64,000 nucleotides of DNA. Source: Microbacterium sp. NC79 (lineage in GTDB: Bacteria; Actinomycetota; Actinomycetes; Actinomycetales; Microbacteriaceae). Where the stretch lies: contig NZ_JAHQYI010000001.1 in NCBI RefSeq assembly GCF_019061125.1, forward strand, positions 682,001-746,000, in the 5' to 3' direction. Positions 7,850 to 15,863 of this stretch are shown here, piece by piece. The number at the start of each line of letters is the position of its first letter. The first letter of the stretch is position 1. The notes under the pieces were generated by a model. It was not told the DNA's origin. It made no database searches and saw nothing but the letters and a program-made list of their open reading frames with translations. The position numbers and the translations under genes were made by a program.

Positions 7850-9250
7850 CTAGCCTAGTCGGCAGGCCAGTTCCATATCGCCAGACGTTGTCACATGCGT
7901 GTACTCGACGCCCGGGTGCAGGTGCTTGGCGACCGCAACCACATCACCCCACTCATCGGGCGTGCCACCGCGTGCCCGGTCGATGACGAGGCAGTCAGGC
8001 GCCGGGTTCTTATTGCCGAGCCAGAACACTTCGTGATCGTCGACGAGGTAAGACATGATGCCGATATCGGTTTCTACGCTTGCACCGGCCGGAATATTGG
8101 CGATGATGGCGGCCGCGTCGTCAGCCCGTTGCGGGCGTTCCCACGCCCCCGGCTTGAGCGGGTCAGCGAGCGGAAGCTGCGGCAACAGCATGACGGCAAC
8201 CGTGACGGCGACGGCGACACCATGCTTTGCGTAGCGGCGCAGGAGCGGCCTGTCGCTGGTTGCGGCGCGCTGGATGCCGTCAAGGAGCACCGCAAAGGCG
8301 ATGGGCATGAGCACCGTGCTGTAGTGCCAGTCTGGACCCCAATATCCTTCGTTCGTGGAGAGAAAGCGCCATGCCAGCGTGGGGAACATGATCACCGTGA
8401 GCGGGGAGCGCAGCAAGAACCCTGCCGTGGTTGCCAACAGCAGGAGCACCGTGTGAGTTTTGGGGTCGGCAAACCACGTGTCTGGGTTCGCGAGGAATCC
8501 GCCAGGCGAAGCGTTGGAACCGTATGCCCAGGCACCATCGGGGTTCAACAAGGGCAACACGACGAAGATGGCAATCGCGAACCATGCAACGCCCCACAGT
8601 GCGAGCCACAGTCCGCGAATCGTGCGCTCCAGGTAAGCGATGACGAGACCGATCATCAGCACGGTGAGGCCCAGGTCTTCCTTCACGAAAACCAGGGGCG
8701 CTGCCCACAGCACCGCGGCCCGGTAACGCTTTTCTACGATGGCGCCGGTGGCCCCGGTGAGCAGCGGAACCGCGAGTGCGATTTCGTGAAACTGCGCTTC
8801 GACCGCGTACTGCAGACCCCAGCTGAGGCCGAAGGCGAGTCCGAGGAGGGTGCCGCTGATGCGGGAGTGGAGGACGCGGGTGGCGACCGCGGTGAACATG
8901 CCAGCGGCAACACCAAAGCAGAGCGCCTGAATGACGAGAAGCGTAAACGCGTGCGGGAAGATCGCGAAGACCGGGGTCAGCATCGCGAGGAGCGGGTGGA
9001 AGTGATCACCGAGGAGGTTGAAGCCATCACCCTTCACGCTGACGATTGGTTCCTGCCATTGCGAATACTGCTGCAACAGCTGCGTGAAGATGCTGAGATC
9101 CCACGACTTCACCGCAATCTGGTTCCACTGCCATGCGGAATACCAAATGTAGGCGGCGGACACGAAGGCCGTCACCGCCAGCGGCGCAATCCACGGCAAG
9201 AATCGGCGGGTACCCGTGGCGATCGCCTGGGCCTTGGTCGTCGTGGTCAT
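7850..9250 (-). CDS. DUF2079 family polytopic membrane protein
   Basis: The 466-residue protein has about nine membrane segments and a C-terminal extracytoplasmic domain of ~100 residues. Family signatures are the early 'WDLSIFTQLLQQYS' and 'GDHFHPLL' blocks, then 'QFHEIALAVPLL' and 'FVKEDLGL'. DUF2079 proteins share the look of GT-C glycosyltransferases, and the acidic/His pair (WDLSIF, DHFHP) is a plausible active site, but function is unproven. I start it at the ATG 9250 (MTTTTKAQ), 7 nt after the regulator gene stops. The longer frame upstream lies inside that gene. It is probably co-transcribed with it. Confidence 0.85.
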   Translation of the reverse strand: MTTTTKAQAIATGTRRFLPWIAPLAVTAFVSAAYIWYSAWQWNQIAVKSWDLSIFTQLLQQYSQWQEPIVSVKGDGFNLLGDHFHPLLAMLTPVFAIFPHAFTLLVIQALCFGVAAGMFTAVATRVLHSRISGTLLGLAFGLSWGLQYAVEAQFHEIALAVPLLTGATGAIVEKRYRAAVLWAAPLVFVKEDLGLTVLMIGLVIAYLERTIRGLWLALWGVAWFAIAIFVVLPLLNPDGAWAYGSNASPGGFLANPDTWFADPKTHTVLLLLATTAGFLLRSPLTVIMFPTLAWRFLSTNEGYWGPDWHYSTVLMPIAFAVLLDGIQRAATSDRPLLRRYAKHGVAVAVTVAVMLLPQLPLADPLKPGAWERPQRADDAAAIIANIPAGASVETDIGIMSYLVDDHEVFWLGNKNPAPDCLVIDRARGGTPDEWGDVVAVAKHLHPGVEYTHVTTSGDMELACRLG

Positions 9251-9257
9251 GCCGGCA

Positions 9258-10694
9258 TTAGCCGTTGTGGCGATCCAGGAACTCGTAGACCTCGCTGTCG
9301 TCGACGCCGGGGAAGGCACCGCGGGGGAGCGGGGAGAAAATGTGCGTGTGCACGCGGGCGCTCGGCCACGCCTTGCCCTGCCAGCGGTCGGTGAGATCCG
9401 GGTTGGCGCGTCGGCAGCACGATTCGTCTGGGCACGTCGATACCGCGCGCGACTGCGTTTCGCGGCCACGGAAGTACTTCGCGTCGTCGAAGGGCACACC
9501 CACCGTGATCGAGAAGTCTCCATCTTTGGACGAACCGGTCTGCGTGGAGCACCAGAAGGTTCCGGCCGGCGTATCGGTGTACTGGTAGTGCTCGATCGTA
9601 CGGTTGGTCTGCTCGAACGCGGTGCGCGCCGAGAACTTACGGCACACAATCTGGCCCTCGACCGAACCGGTGACGTCTTCTGGAAGCGGCAGCCCGTCGT
9701 TCTCGTAGACGCGGGAGATGGCTCCGGAACCATCAACGCGCAGGAAGTGCAGCTGAATATCGAGGTGAGTGGTGGCGAGATTCGTGAGACGGAGACCCGC
9801 TGCTTCGTGGGTCACGCCGAAGGCATCGCGGAAGTCCTCAACGGCGAGGTTACGGTCCTTTTTTGCCTGCTGCAGGAAAGCGGTTGCGGCGGTCTCCGGC
9901 ATGAGACAGCATGCGGCGTAGTAGTTGATCTCGAGACGCTGGCGCATGAAGTCGGCGTAGTCGGTCGGTGGCTTGTGTCCGAGGAGGCGGTGGGCCATCG
10001 CCTGCAGCGCCATTGAGCGCAAGCCGTGGCCACCGGGGATCGATGCAGGCGGCAGGTAGATGCGGCCGTTCTCGATGTCGGTGATCGATCGTGTTGACTC
10101 TGGCAGGTCGGAGACGTAGATGAGTTCGAAGCCGAGCTGCTCGGCCATCAGGCTCACGGAGCGGTGGCTAAGCGCGCCTGAGACGTGGCCAGCGAGTTTG
10201 AGTTGTTTCTCGGCGAGCTTCTCAATCTCGGGCAGGTAGTTATTCTTCTCCCGCATGCGCAGACGTTGCTCGGTGTTGGCGCGGCGGGCTTCTTCCGGCG
10301 TGGCAATGGCTTCGCGCTCGCGGCGGTGCAGCTCTTGATGCAGACCCAACACGGCTTCGATGGTTTCGTCGCTCATCGACTTTGATACGCGAACGGGCGG
10401 AATACCGAGCTGGCGGAAGACAGCAGATGTCTGTGCCTTTTCCAGTTCAATCTCGAGGGCTGCGCGGCGGTTCGGCGGTTCGCCGGAGATGAGGTCGGTG
10501 ACCGCCGTCTCGGTTGCCTGCGCGATCGCCTGAAGGAGCGAGAGCTTGGGCTCGCGCTTGCCGTTTTCGATCAGGCTGAGCTGGGATCCAGCGACGCCGA
10601 CTTTGGCGCCGAGTTCGTCGAGCGTGAGACCCATTTCAAGCCGGTGGTGTCGAATCCGGTGGCCCAGGGTCGCGAGTTCAATGGCGGATGGCAT
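9258..10694 (-). CDS. ramB: RamB-like XRE-family regulator of acetate/propionate metabolism
   Basis: The 478-residue protein has an N-terminal XRE helix-turn-helix (residues ~8-62, 'GLTLDELGAKVGVAGSQLSLIE'). A central IrrE/ImmA-like domain lacks the HExxH zinc motif ('MAHRLLGH' in its place), and a C-terminal cysteine cluster is present (CPDESCC). This is the ScfR/RamB architecture. In C. glutamicum, RamB represses acetate and glyoxylate genes. The start at 10694 is chosen because TATACT lies 6 nt upstream (leaderless); the longer frame would run through the promoter. It is divergent from pckG. A loosely symmetric ATTTTGCCGAAAT at 10735-10747 could be a binding site, at low confidence. Confidence 0.85.
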   Translation of the reverse strand: MPSAIELATLGHRIRHHRLEMGLTLDELGAKVGVAGSQLSLIENGKREPKLSLLQAIAQATETAVTDLISGEPPNRRAALEIELEKAQTSAVFRQLGIPPVRVSKSMSDETIEAVLGLHQELHRREREAIATPEEARRANTEQRLRMREKNNYLPEIEKLAEKQLKLAGHVSGALSHRSVSLMAEQLGFELIYVSDLPESTRSITDIENGRIYLPPASIPGGHGLRSMALQAMAHRLLGHKPPTDYADFMRQRLEINYYAACCLMPETAATAFLQQAKKDRNLAVEDFRDAFGVTHEAAGLRLTNLATTHLDIQLHFLRVDGSGAISRVYENDGLPLPEDVTGSVEGQIVCRKFSARTAFEQTNRTIEHYQYTDTPAGTFWCSTQTGSSKDGDFSITVGVPFDDAKYFRGRETQSRAVSTCPDESCCRRANPDLTDRWQGKAWPSARVHTHIFSPLPRGAFPGVDDSEVYEFLDRHNG

Positions 10695-10700
10695 GTCTTG

Positions 10701-10706
10701 AGTATA
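10701..10706 (-). promoter_or_regulatory. -10 box TATACT of leaderless ramB
   Basis: A consensus TATACT lies 6 nt before the ATG at 10694 on the minus strand. It points to a transcript that begins at the start codon and argues against the longer reading frame. Confidence 0.7.
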
Positions 10707-10812
10707 TGTAAAGAACCACGATTCTTTCACCTCCATTTTGCCGAAATTACCTCGATCAGTCACGCATTCTTGATGGAGGAGTTACATTCCGCAACCCAAG
10801 GAGAAGTTTTTT

Positions 10813-12696
10813 ATGGCTCTTGCTGAAGCCTTCGGAGCTCGCCCGACGCGTGGAGCCCATGCGGCGCCCGCGCGTTCTTTCGGTCAGCGCCCCGAGTATT
10901 CGGGGGAAGCTTTTGCTGAGCTGGTTTCCTGGGTTGACGAGGTTGCTGCGCTCCTGAAGCCCGACGCGGTTTTCTGGGTTGACGGTTCCGAGGAAGAAAA
11001 CCAGTACCTGCTTGATCTGCAAGTGAGCGAAGGCCGCCTCATCAAGTTGAATGAGGAACTGCGTCCTGGTTCTTACCTCGCGCGTTCGCACCCGAGCGAT
11101 GTTGCTCGCACTGAAGGTCGTACTTTCATCGCTTCTGAGCGTGAAGAAGATGCGGGCCCCACGAATAACTGGGCTGACCCGGTTGAGATGCGCGCCAAGA
11201 TGAACGACCTGTTTGACGGCGCGATGCGCGGTCGCACGATGTACGTGGTTCCGTTCTCGATGGGGCCGGTTGGTGGCCCGCTTTCGCAGATCGGTGTACA
11301 GGTTACGGACTCGACGTACGCCGTTGTTTCGATTGAAATCATGACCCGCGTTGGCAACGACGTTGTGCGTGAGATTGCCAACGGCCAGGAATGGGTACGC
11401 ACGATTCACTCCGTCGGTGCGCCGCTTGAACCTGGTCAGCAGGACAAGGCGTGGCCGTACAACGATGACAAGTACATCGTTCACTACCCCGAGGCGCTTG
11501 AGGTGCACTCGTTCGGGTCGGGTTACGGTGGCAACGCGATTCTCGCCAAGAAGTGCTTCGCCCTGCGTATCGCTTCGGTTCTGGGCCGCGACAACGGATG
11601 GCTCGCCGAGCACATGTTGCTGATTCGCGTGATTAACCGCGAAGGCAAGAAGTTCCACGTTGCGGCGGCGTTCCCGTCGGCGTGCGGTAAGACGAACCTC
11701 GCGATGCTGCGCCCGACGATCCCTGGCTACACGGTGGAGACGCTTGGTGATGACATCTCGTGGCTACGCCCTGGTGACGACGGCCGCCTGTGGGCGATCA
11801 ACCCGGAGGCCGGCTTCTTCGGAGTTGCTCCTGGCACTGGCGAGTCGACCAACGTCACCGCCGTTGAGACGCTGTGGGGTAACACGATCTTCACGAACGT
11901 TGCGCTTCGTCCCGACGGTGACGTGTGGTGGGAGGGCCTTACCGATGAGGCTCCGAGCGAGCTGACGGACTGGCAGGGCAACCCATGGACTCCTGACATG
12001 GGCCACCCGGCCGCGCACCCGAACTCCCGCTTCACGGTGTCGGCTGCTCAGTGCCCGCAGATTTCCGAGGACTGGGATGCGCCGCAGGGTGTGCCGCTGG
12101 ACATCATTCTGTTCGGTGGCCGTCGTGCGACGAACGTTCCGCTCGTTGTTGAGGCGACAGACTGGACGCACGGGGTGTTCCTCGGCTCGACGATCTCGTC
12201 TGAGCGCACGGCCGCGGCTGAGGGTCTTGTTGGCGAGTTGCGTCGCGACCCGTTCGCGATGCTGCCGTTCTGCGGATACAACATGGCTGACTACTTCGGC
12301 CACTGGCTGAAGGTTGGCGCATCGCTCCGCTTCGACCGTGCGCCGCGCATCTTCCAGGTCAACTGGTTCCGCAAGGGTACCGACGGTCGCTTCCTGTGGC
12401 CCGGTTTCGGTGACAACTCGCGTGTCATTGACTGGATTATTCGTCGCATTGAGGGTCAGGTTGAGGCTGTGGACAGCCCGATTGGCCGTCTGCCGAAGAC
12501 CGCCGATCTGAATCTCGAAGGTATCGAGGTTTCGGACCAGGATCTGGCTGAGCTGTTTGACGTGAACGCTGCGTCGTGGGCTCACGAGGCAGATCTGACG
12601 GAAAAGTTCTACGAGACGTTTGAGGGTCGCGTTCCGGCGGCGCTGACAGACGAGCTCACCGCGTTGCGCACACGCTTGGAGGCTGCCTCCGCATAA
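10813..12696 (+). CDS. pckG: Phosphoenolpyruvate carboxykinase (GTP)
   Basis: The 627-residue cytosolic enzyme converts oxaloacetate and GTP to PEP, CO2 and GDP, the entry step of gluconeogenesis. The P-loop FPSACGKTN (~287-295) and the catalytic loop cysteine in it match the GTP-dependent family; 'RTMYVVPFSMGP' and 'FWRK'-type substrate segments ('NWFRKGTDG') are present. Length fits the ~610-residue family. AAGGAGA precedes the ATG. Divergence from ramB suggests control by acetate or propionate growth. With the GapB-type GAPDH nearby, this end of the window is rich in gluconeogenic genes. A structured RNA follows the stop codon. Confidence 0.97.
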   Translation: MALAEAFGARPTRGAHAAPARSFGQRPEYSGEAFAELVSWVDEVAALLKPDAVFWVDGSEEENQYLLDLQVSEGRLIKLNEELRPGSYLARSHPSDVARTEGRTFIASEREEDAGPTNNWADPVEMRAKMNDLFDGAMRGRTMYVVPFSMGPVGGPLSQIGVQVTDSTYAVVSIEIMTRVGNDVVREIANGQEWVRTIHSVGAPLEPGQQDKAWPYNDDKYIVHYPEALEVHSFGSGYGGNAILAKKCFALRIASVLGRDNGWLAEHMLLIRVINREGKKFHVAAAFPSACGKTNLAMLRPTIPGYTVETLGDDISWLRPGDDGRLWAINPEAGFFGVAPGTGESTNVTAVETLWGNTIFTNVALRPDGDVWWEGLTDEAPSELTDWQGNPWTPDMGHPAAHPNSRFTVSAAQCPQISEDWDAPQGVPLDIILFGGRRATNVPLVVEATDWTHGVFLGSTISSERTAAAEGLVGELRRDPFAMLPFCGYNMADYFGHWLKVGASLRFDRAPRIFQVNWFRKGTDGRFLWPGFGDNSRVIDWIIRRIEGQVEAVDSPIGRLPKTADLNLEGIEVSDQDLAELFDVNAASWAHEADLTEKFYETFEGRVPAALTDELTALRTRLEAASA

Positions 12697-12701
12697 AGAC
12701 T

Positions 12702-12860
12702 CGTGCAGGCGTCTCACCCTTGCTCCGGTGATGAGGCGCTCGCACGGAAATACGTGGCACCGAACGGGCCTTGCTCCGGTTACCGTTCGAAGCCACGGGA
12801 ACGATTCGCGTCGGTGGGTCGCCTTGCTCCGGTTAGGCCCACCGACGCGAACATCTTTTT
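12702..12860 (+). ncRNA. Three tandem hairpins with a shared 15-nt loop (pckG 3' region)
   Basis: Five nt after the pckG stop begin three stem-loops at 12702-12746, 12753-12797 and 12805-12851, a repeat period of 51-52 nt. Loops: 12717-12731 (CCCTTGCTCCGGTGA), and 12768-12782 and 12821-12835 (both GCCTTGCTCCGGTTA). Each loop is exactly 15 nt. The stems differ completely in sequence yet all pair: 5+8 bp with one G-U; 6+7 bp around a 2x2 internal loop; and 14 bp plus two. Loops conserved while stems change keeping pairing is the mark of selected RNA structure. The last hairpin is followed by CATCTTTTT, so the element ends in a terminator. It could be a 3'-UTR-derived small RNA or a protein-binding array. 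No known family is recognised. Confidence 0.7.
12805..12860 (+). terminator. Terminator formed by the third loop hairpin
   Basis: A perfect 14-bp stem (12805-12818 with 12838-12851), extended by G-T and C-G pairs, is followed by CATCTTTTT. It probably ends the pckG transcript. Its loop is the shared 15-mer described for the ncRNA entry. Confidence 0.8.
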
Positions 12861-12934
12861 GCGGTGATGTGATGTGCTGCGGTGTGGTGCGGTGTGGTGC
12901 GGTGGTGTGATGCGTTGCGGTTGCGATGCGTTGC
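12861..12934. repeat. G/T-rich low-complexity tract
   Basis: Overlapping copies of GCGGTGTGGT and GATGCGTTGCG-like units form a purely G/T/C-biased tract right after the terminator. Together with 12935-13048 it fills the gap before the converging HNH gene. No coding signal is seen. Replication slippage is the simplest origin. Confidence 0.6.
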
Positions 12935-13048
12935 AATGAGATGCCGCGGGATGCGGCGGACATGCTGAGCTACGCGTGGCTGAGATCGGTGGAACATCGC
13001 CTGGCCAAAGTCAGGCGAAGGGGAGCGTGTTGTTAGGTGGCCGTGTCG

Positions 13049-14458
13049 TTAGGCGGCGATGTCGTATCGGGCGCGGCCGCCGAGGCGTGGGGTTTGTGTC
13101 GGGTCGACGGTGGCGGGTGGGATGATCCACACTTTCGAGGTGCGTTTCGTGCCGTCGACACGGATATTCCAGCCATTGTCATGAATACGGTGATGGCAGC
13201 TCGTGCAGAGCAGGACCCCGTTGCTGAGATCTGTTGGCCCGGTATCTCGCTGCCACCATCGGATGTGATGCGCTTTTGTCATTTGGGGTGGGAGCCCGCA
13301 CATGACGCATCCGCCGTCTCGTTCGACGAGGGCGAGGCGTTGCGCCTTCGTGAAGAGTCGCTTTTCACGACCCCAGTCGAGGATTTCACCGTCGGATCCG
13401 AGGACTGCGGGGATGACACCGCCGCTCGCGGCCATTTGCCTGCAGGTGCTGATGCTGATCGGCTGATCCGTGCCATCGATCGTCGCGACACCGGTGCCGG
13501 TGGTGAGGTCATCAAGGCTCACGCGGACAATGACAGTCGCGCCCGTGAGGGGGAGTTCGTTGTTGTCGCATCCGGTGAGGTGCTCGCAGATCGCGGTGAG
13601 TGCGTCGGCTTGGAGTTGCGCGACGGTGCGACGATCGTCACCCGGCATGGTCCACCCCTCGGGAGCGTCCCCGGTGGCGGTGCCTTCGCACGTTTCACTG
13701 TGACCGGCGGCGGCGTGGGCGTTGGAGTTGCGGGCTTGGAAGGTCGCAGTGACCCAGGCTTGGATCGCATTCTTAATCGGGGCGCCCGACGCGACGTCGG
13801 TGCGGAAGTTCACGAACAAGGAGCCGTCACGTTCAAACATGGTCAGTGACCGGCTGGCACGGGCCTCATCTTCACGTGGTTCGACACCGTCGGGGTTTAG
13901 CCAGGCTTCGGCCCGGGTGACGAGTTTGCGGACGTCATCACACGACAACCCCGCAGCACCCTCCACCAGAAGAGCTTCGGCTTCACCGATCTGTTCGGTG
14001 CTGGCGTTTAGGCGGGCACGGTCAAGCATCGCGACGATCAGTGACCCGGCGGCCGCGGCAATCGTGCCCCGCTGCAGCGCGTCTTGCACTGCCGGATATT
14101 TCGGCGGCAACTTCTCACCGAGCAGGTTCGACCGCGGCGCGGTCGCTTTACCCAGTTTGGTGAGCTTTGACGCATCGCCGGTCGTGCCACCGGTGGTTGC
14201 CGCGATCAGCGTCGCCGAGTTCCGAAAACCCTGCTGCTTCGCGAGCCCATCCGGCCCCAACTCAGGACGGGATTCATGCTCGATTCCTGCAGCGACTTCC
14301 GCGCGGAGCCCGTCAAACCTTCGTTGCAATGTTCCCATCGCGGCATTCACCGCCAGTAACTGCGTGCGGGTTAAATCGGTGCCACATTCCGCATCGCACC
14401 ACGCCGACTCGAGCGCCGCAACGGCTTCGAGAAGAGGGGTGAGGTGTGGATTGGTCAT
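13049..14458 (-). CDS. DUF222 (13E12-type) protein with C-terminal HNH nuclease domain
   Basis: The 469-residue protein has an N-terminal DUF222 domain and a C-terminal HNH motif ('CVMCGLP', 'KAHHIRWW', 'GVLLCTSCHHRIHDNGW'), with zinc-type CxxC pairs and a complete His/Asn/His set. These genes occur in many scattered copies in actinomycete genomes and resemble the REP13E12 family of Mycobacterium tuberculosis. They may be mobile or selfish, but no partner transposase is visible. The gene lies between two repeat-bearing gaps. A TAAAAT box 6 nt upstream implies a leaderless mRNA, and a LexA-like box overlaps it. A long opposite-strand frame here is a shadow. Confidence 0.92.
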   Translation of the reverse strand: MTNPHLTPLLEAVAALESAWCDAECGTDLTRTQLLAVNAAMGTLQRRFDGLRAEVAAGIEHESRPELGPDGLAKQQGFRNSATLIAATTGGTTGDASKLTKLGKATAPRSNLLGEKLPPKYPAVQDALQRGTIAAAAGSLIVAMLDRARLNASTEQIGEAEALLVEGAAGLSCDDVRKLVTRAEAWLNPDGVEPREDEARASRSLTMFERDGSLFVNFRTDVASGAPIKNAIQAWVTATFQARNSNAHAAAGHSETCEGTATGDAPEGWTMPGDDRRTVAQLQADALTAICEHLTGCDNNELPLTGATVIVRVSLDDLTTGTGVATIDGTDQPISISTCRQMAASGGVIPAVLGSDGEILDWGREKRLFTKAQRLALVERDGGCVMCGLPPQMTKAHHIRWWQRDTGPTDLSNGVLLCTSCHHRIHDNGWNIRVDGTKRTSKVWIIPPATVDPTQTPRLGGRARYDIAA

Positions 14459-14464
14459 ACCCCC

Positions 14465-14470
14465 ATTTTA
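14465..14470 (-). promoter_or_regulatory. -10 box TAAAAT of the leaderless HNH gene
   Basis: TAAAAT lies 6 nt before the ATG at 14458. It shares two bases with the LexA-like box, so a bound repressor would block it. Confidence 0.65.
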
Positions 14471-14484
14471 GAACACAGATTCGA
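14469..14484. promoter_or_regulatory. LexA (SOS) box-like operator
   Basis: TAGAACACAGATTCGA matches the actinobacterial SOS consensus TCGAAC-N4-GTTCGA at 10 of 12 fixed positions. It overlaps the -10 box of the DUF222/HNH gene. M. tuberculosis REP13E12 genes are known to be DNA-damage inducible through similar LexA boxes, so SOS control is a reasoned inference. Confidence 0.6.
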
Positions 14485-14644
14485 ATGACGCAAGGGTTTT
14501 ATGAAGAAAGTTGCATTTGAGTATAGGAGCTAGGTTCTAGTGAATTTGGCAAGTTGCGGAGAGATCGCGTAAGCGAGGGCCAGAGTCGGGCGGGATCGGT
14601 GGAGCGGGTCATGGCGTCGGCAGGCGATTCCTATTTTCGATAGT

Positions 14645-14790
14645 TGGCACGCAGTGTCGGTCGGCAACGCACAGTGCGGAGGAGTGACGCACGGTGTCAA
14701 CGAGCAGCGCCTCATGTCAGCGAGGGATTCGTCGTGCCAGCAAGCGATACGCAGTGCCGGCGAGTGGCGCACGGCGTTGGCCAGTGAAGG
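14645..14790. repeat. Degenerate ~20-nt repeat array
   Basis: The 463-bp gap 14459-14921 holds several diverged units starting CGCA(C)(A/G)GTG and ending near (G)GCGAGTG, for example at 14668, 14688, 14750 and 14768. Spacing is irregular and similarity partial. No gene is seen in the gap. It resembles eroded repeats rather than a CRISPR array, since units and spacers are not uniform. Confidence 0.4.
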
Positions 14791-14909
14791 GGAAGTGCAG
14801 CGCCGGGCGAGCGATTCACAAACTCAACCCACGCATGACACGACGACAGCTCCCGCGGGCCAAAGCAGGCACCCACCCACATCCCGTATCCAATGTCGGT
14901 GCATCTTGG

Positions 14910-14915
14910 TAAGTT
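14910..14915 (+). promoter_or_regulatory. -10 box TAAGTT of leaderless ABC operon
   Basis: TAAGTT lies 6 nt before the GTG at 14922, with no Shine-Dalgarno between. It probably drives the three-gene exporter operon. Confidence 0.55.
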
Positions 14916-14921
14916 TTCTCC

Positions 14922-15863
14922 GTGCCAGAAGCAGTGATTTCAGCGCGGAACCTGCGCAAGACCTACGCCGTCAAGGGCAAGCCTGAGTTCGTCGCCGTCG
15001 ACGACCTCACGTTTGACGTGGCGCCGGGCGAGTCCTTCGGCCTACTCGGCCCGAACGGAGCAGGCAAGTCGACCACAATGAAGATGATTGGCGCCGTCTC
15101 CACCCGCACGTCCGGCGACCTCAGCATCCTGGGCCTTGACCCCAATGACTACGGTCCGGAGATTCGCTCCCGACTCGGCGTGGTTCCGCAATCCGACAAT
15201 CTCGACGCCGAGCTCAACGTGCGCGAAAACCTCTATATGTACGGGCGATACTTCGGATTCTCCGGAGCCGAGTGCCGGCGCAAGGCTGACGAGCTCCTCG
15301 CGTTCGCGCAGCTCGAAGAGAAGGTAAAAGCGAAGGTCGATCACCTCTCCGGCGGCATGAAGCGGCGCCTCACGATCGCACGCGGCTTGATCAACGACCC
15401 GCGCATTCTGCTGCTCGATGAGCCGACAACGGGGCTCGACCCGCAGGCTCGTCACGTGCTGTGGGATCGCTTGTTTCGTTTGAAAGAACGCGGAACCACG
15501 CTGGTGCTGACAACGCACTACATGGATGAAGCGGAACAATTATGCGATCGTCTCATCGTGGTCGACAAGGGTGCGATCATGGCGGAAGGATCACCAGCGT
15601 CGCTCATTCGCAGCTACTCGAGTCGTGAGGTTCTCGAAGTACGGTTCGGGTCTGAGAAGAACTCCGAAATCGCGCCGCATCTCGAAGGCATTGGAGATCG
15701 CGTTGAGGTGCTTCCCGATCGCGTCCTGATCTACACCAACGACGGTGACGGTGCGCTGAATCGTATCGTCGAACTCGGGCATCATCCGCTCACGTCCCTC
15801 GTGCGCCGTTCCAGCCTCGAAGACGTTTTCCTGCGTCTCACCGGACGATCGCTGATCGAATGA
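14922..15863 (+). CDS. ABC-2 exporter ATP-binding protein
   Basis: The 313-residue ATPase belongs to the NodI/DrrA-like subgroup. It has Walker A GPNGAGKST (~43-51), a Q-loop (VVPQSDNL), signature LSGGMKRR, Walker B LLLDEPTTGLDP and the switch His in 'LTTHYMDEAEQL'. A ~90-residue C-terminal extension follows, as in drug and polyketide exporters. The start is GTG. It overlaps the first permease gene by 4 nt (ATGA). With the two permeases it forms a complete exporter; the substrate is unknown. Confidence 0.92.
   Translation: MPEAVISARNLRKTYAVKGKPEFVAVDDLTFDVAPGESFGLLGPNGAGKSTTMKMIGAVSTRTSGDLSILGLDPNDYGPEIRSRLGVVPQSDNLDAELNVRENLYMYGRYFGFSGAECRRKADELLAFAQLEEKVKAKVDHLSGGMKRRLTIARGLINDPRILLLDEPTTGLDPQARHVLWDRLFRLKERGTTLVLTTHYMDEAEQLCDRLIVVDKGAIMAEGSPASLIRSYSSREVLEVRFGSEKNSEIAPHLEGIGDRVEVLPDRVLIYTNDGDGALNRIVELGHHPLTSLVRRSSLEDVFLRLTGRSLIE

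Noticed and set aside
7895..9394. 499-codon plus-strand frame opposite the DUF2079 gene
   Set aside because: Arg/Glu/Gly-rich low-complexity product typical of an antisense shadow; the minus strand encodes a coherent membrane protein.
9251..9736. N-terminal extension of the DUF2079 reading frame
   Set aside because: It lies inside the RamB-like gene and is Arg/Ser/Thr-rich with no membrane segments; the ATG at 9250 gives a normal family N-terminus.
12702..12860. Reading the three hairpins as a simple DNA tandem duplication
   Set aside because: Only the 15-nt loops are alike; stems are unrelated in sequence but each is self-complementary, which a plain duplication would not give without later compensatory change.
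13037..13849. Long plus-strand frame opposite the HNH gene
   Set aside because: It is a shadow of a clear DUF222/HNH coding sequence, with no domain or ribosome site of its own.
13049..14458. Absence of GGAACC/GGTTCC in the HNH gene as proof of recent transfer
   Set aside because: The sdhA-sdhC region shows a gap of similar length without the motif, so the absence is within normal variation.
14645..14790. Possible CRISPR array
   Set aside because: Units vary in length and sequence, spacers are not uniform, and no cas genes are nearby.
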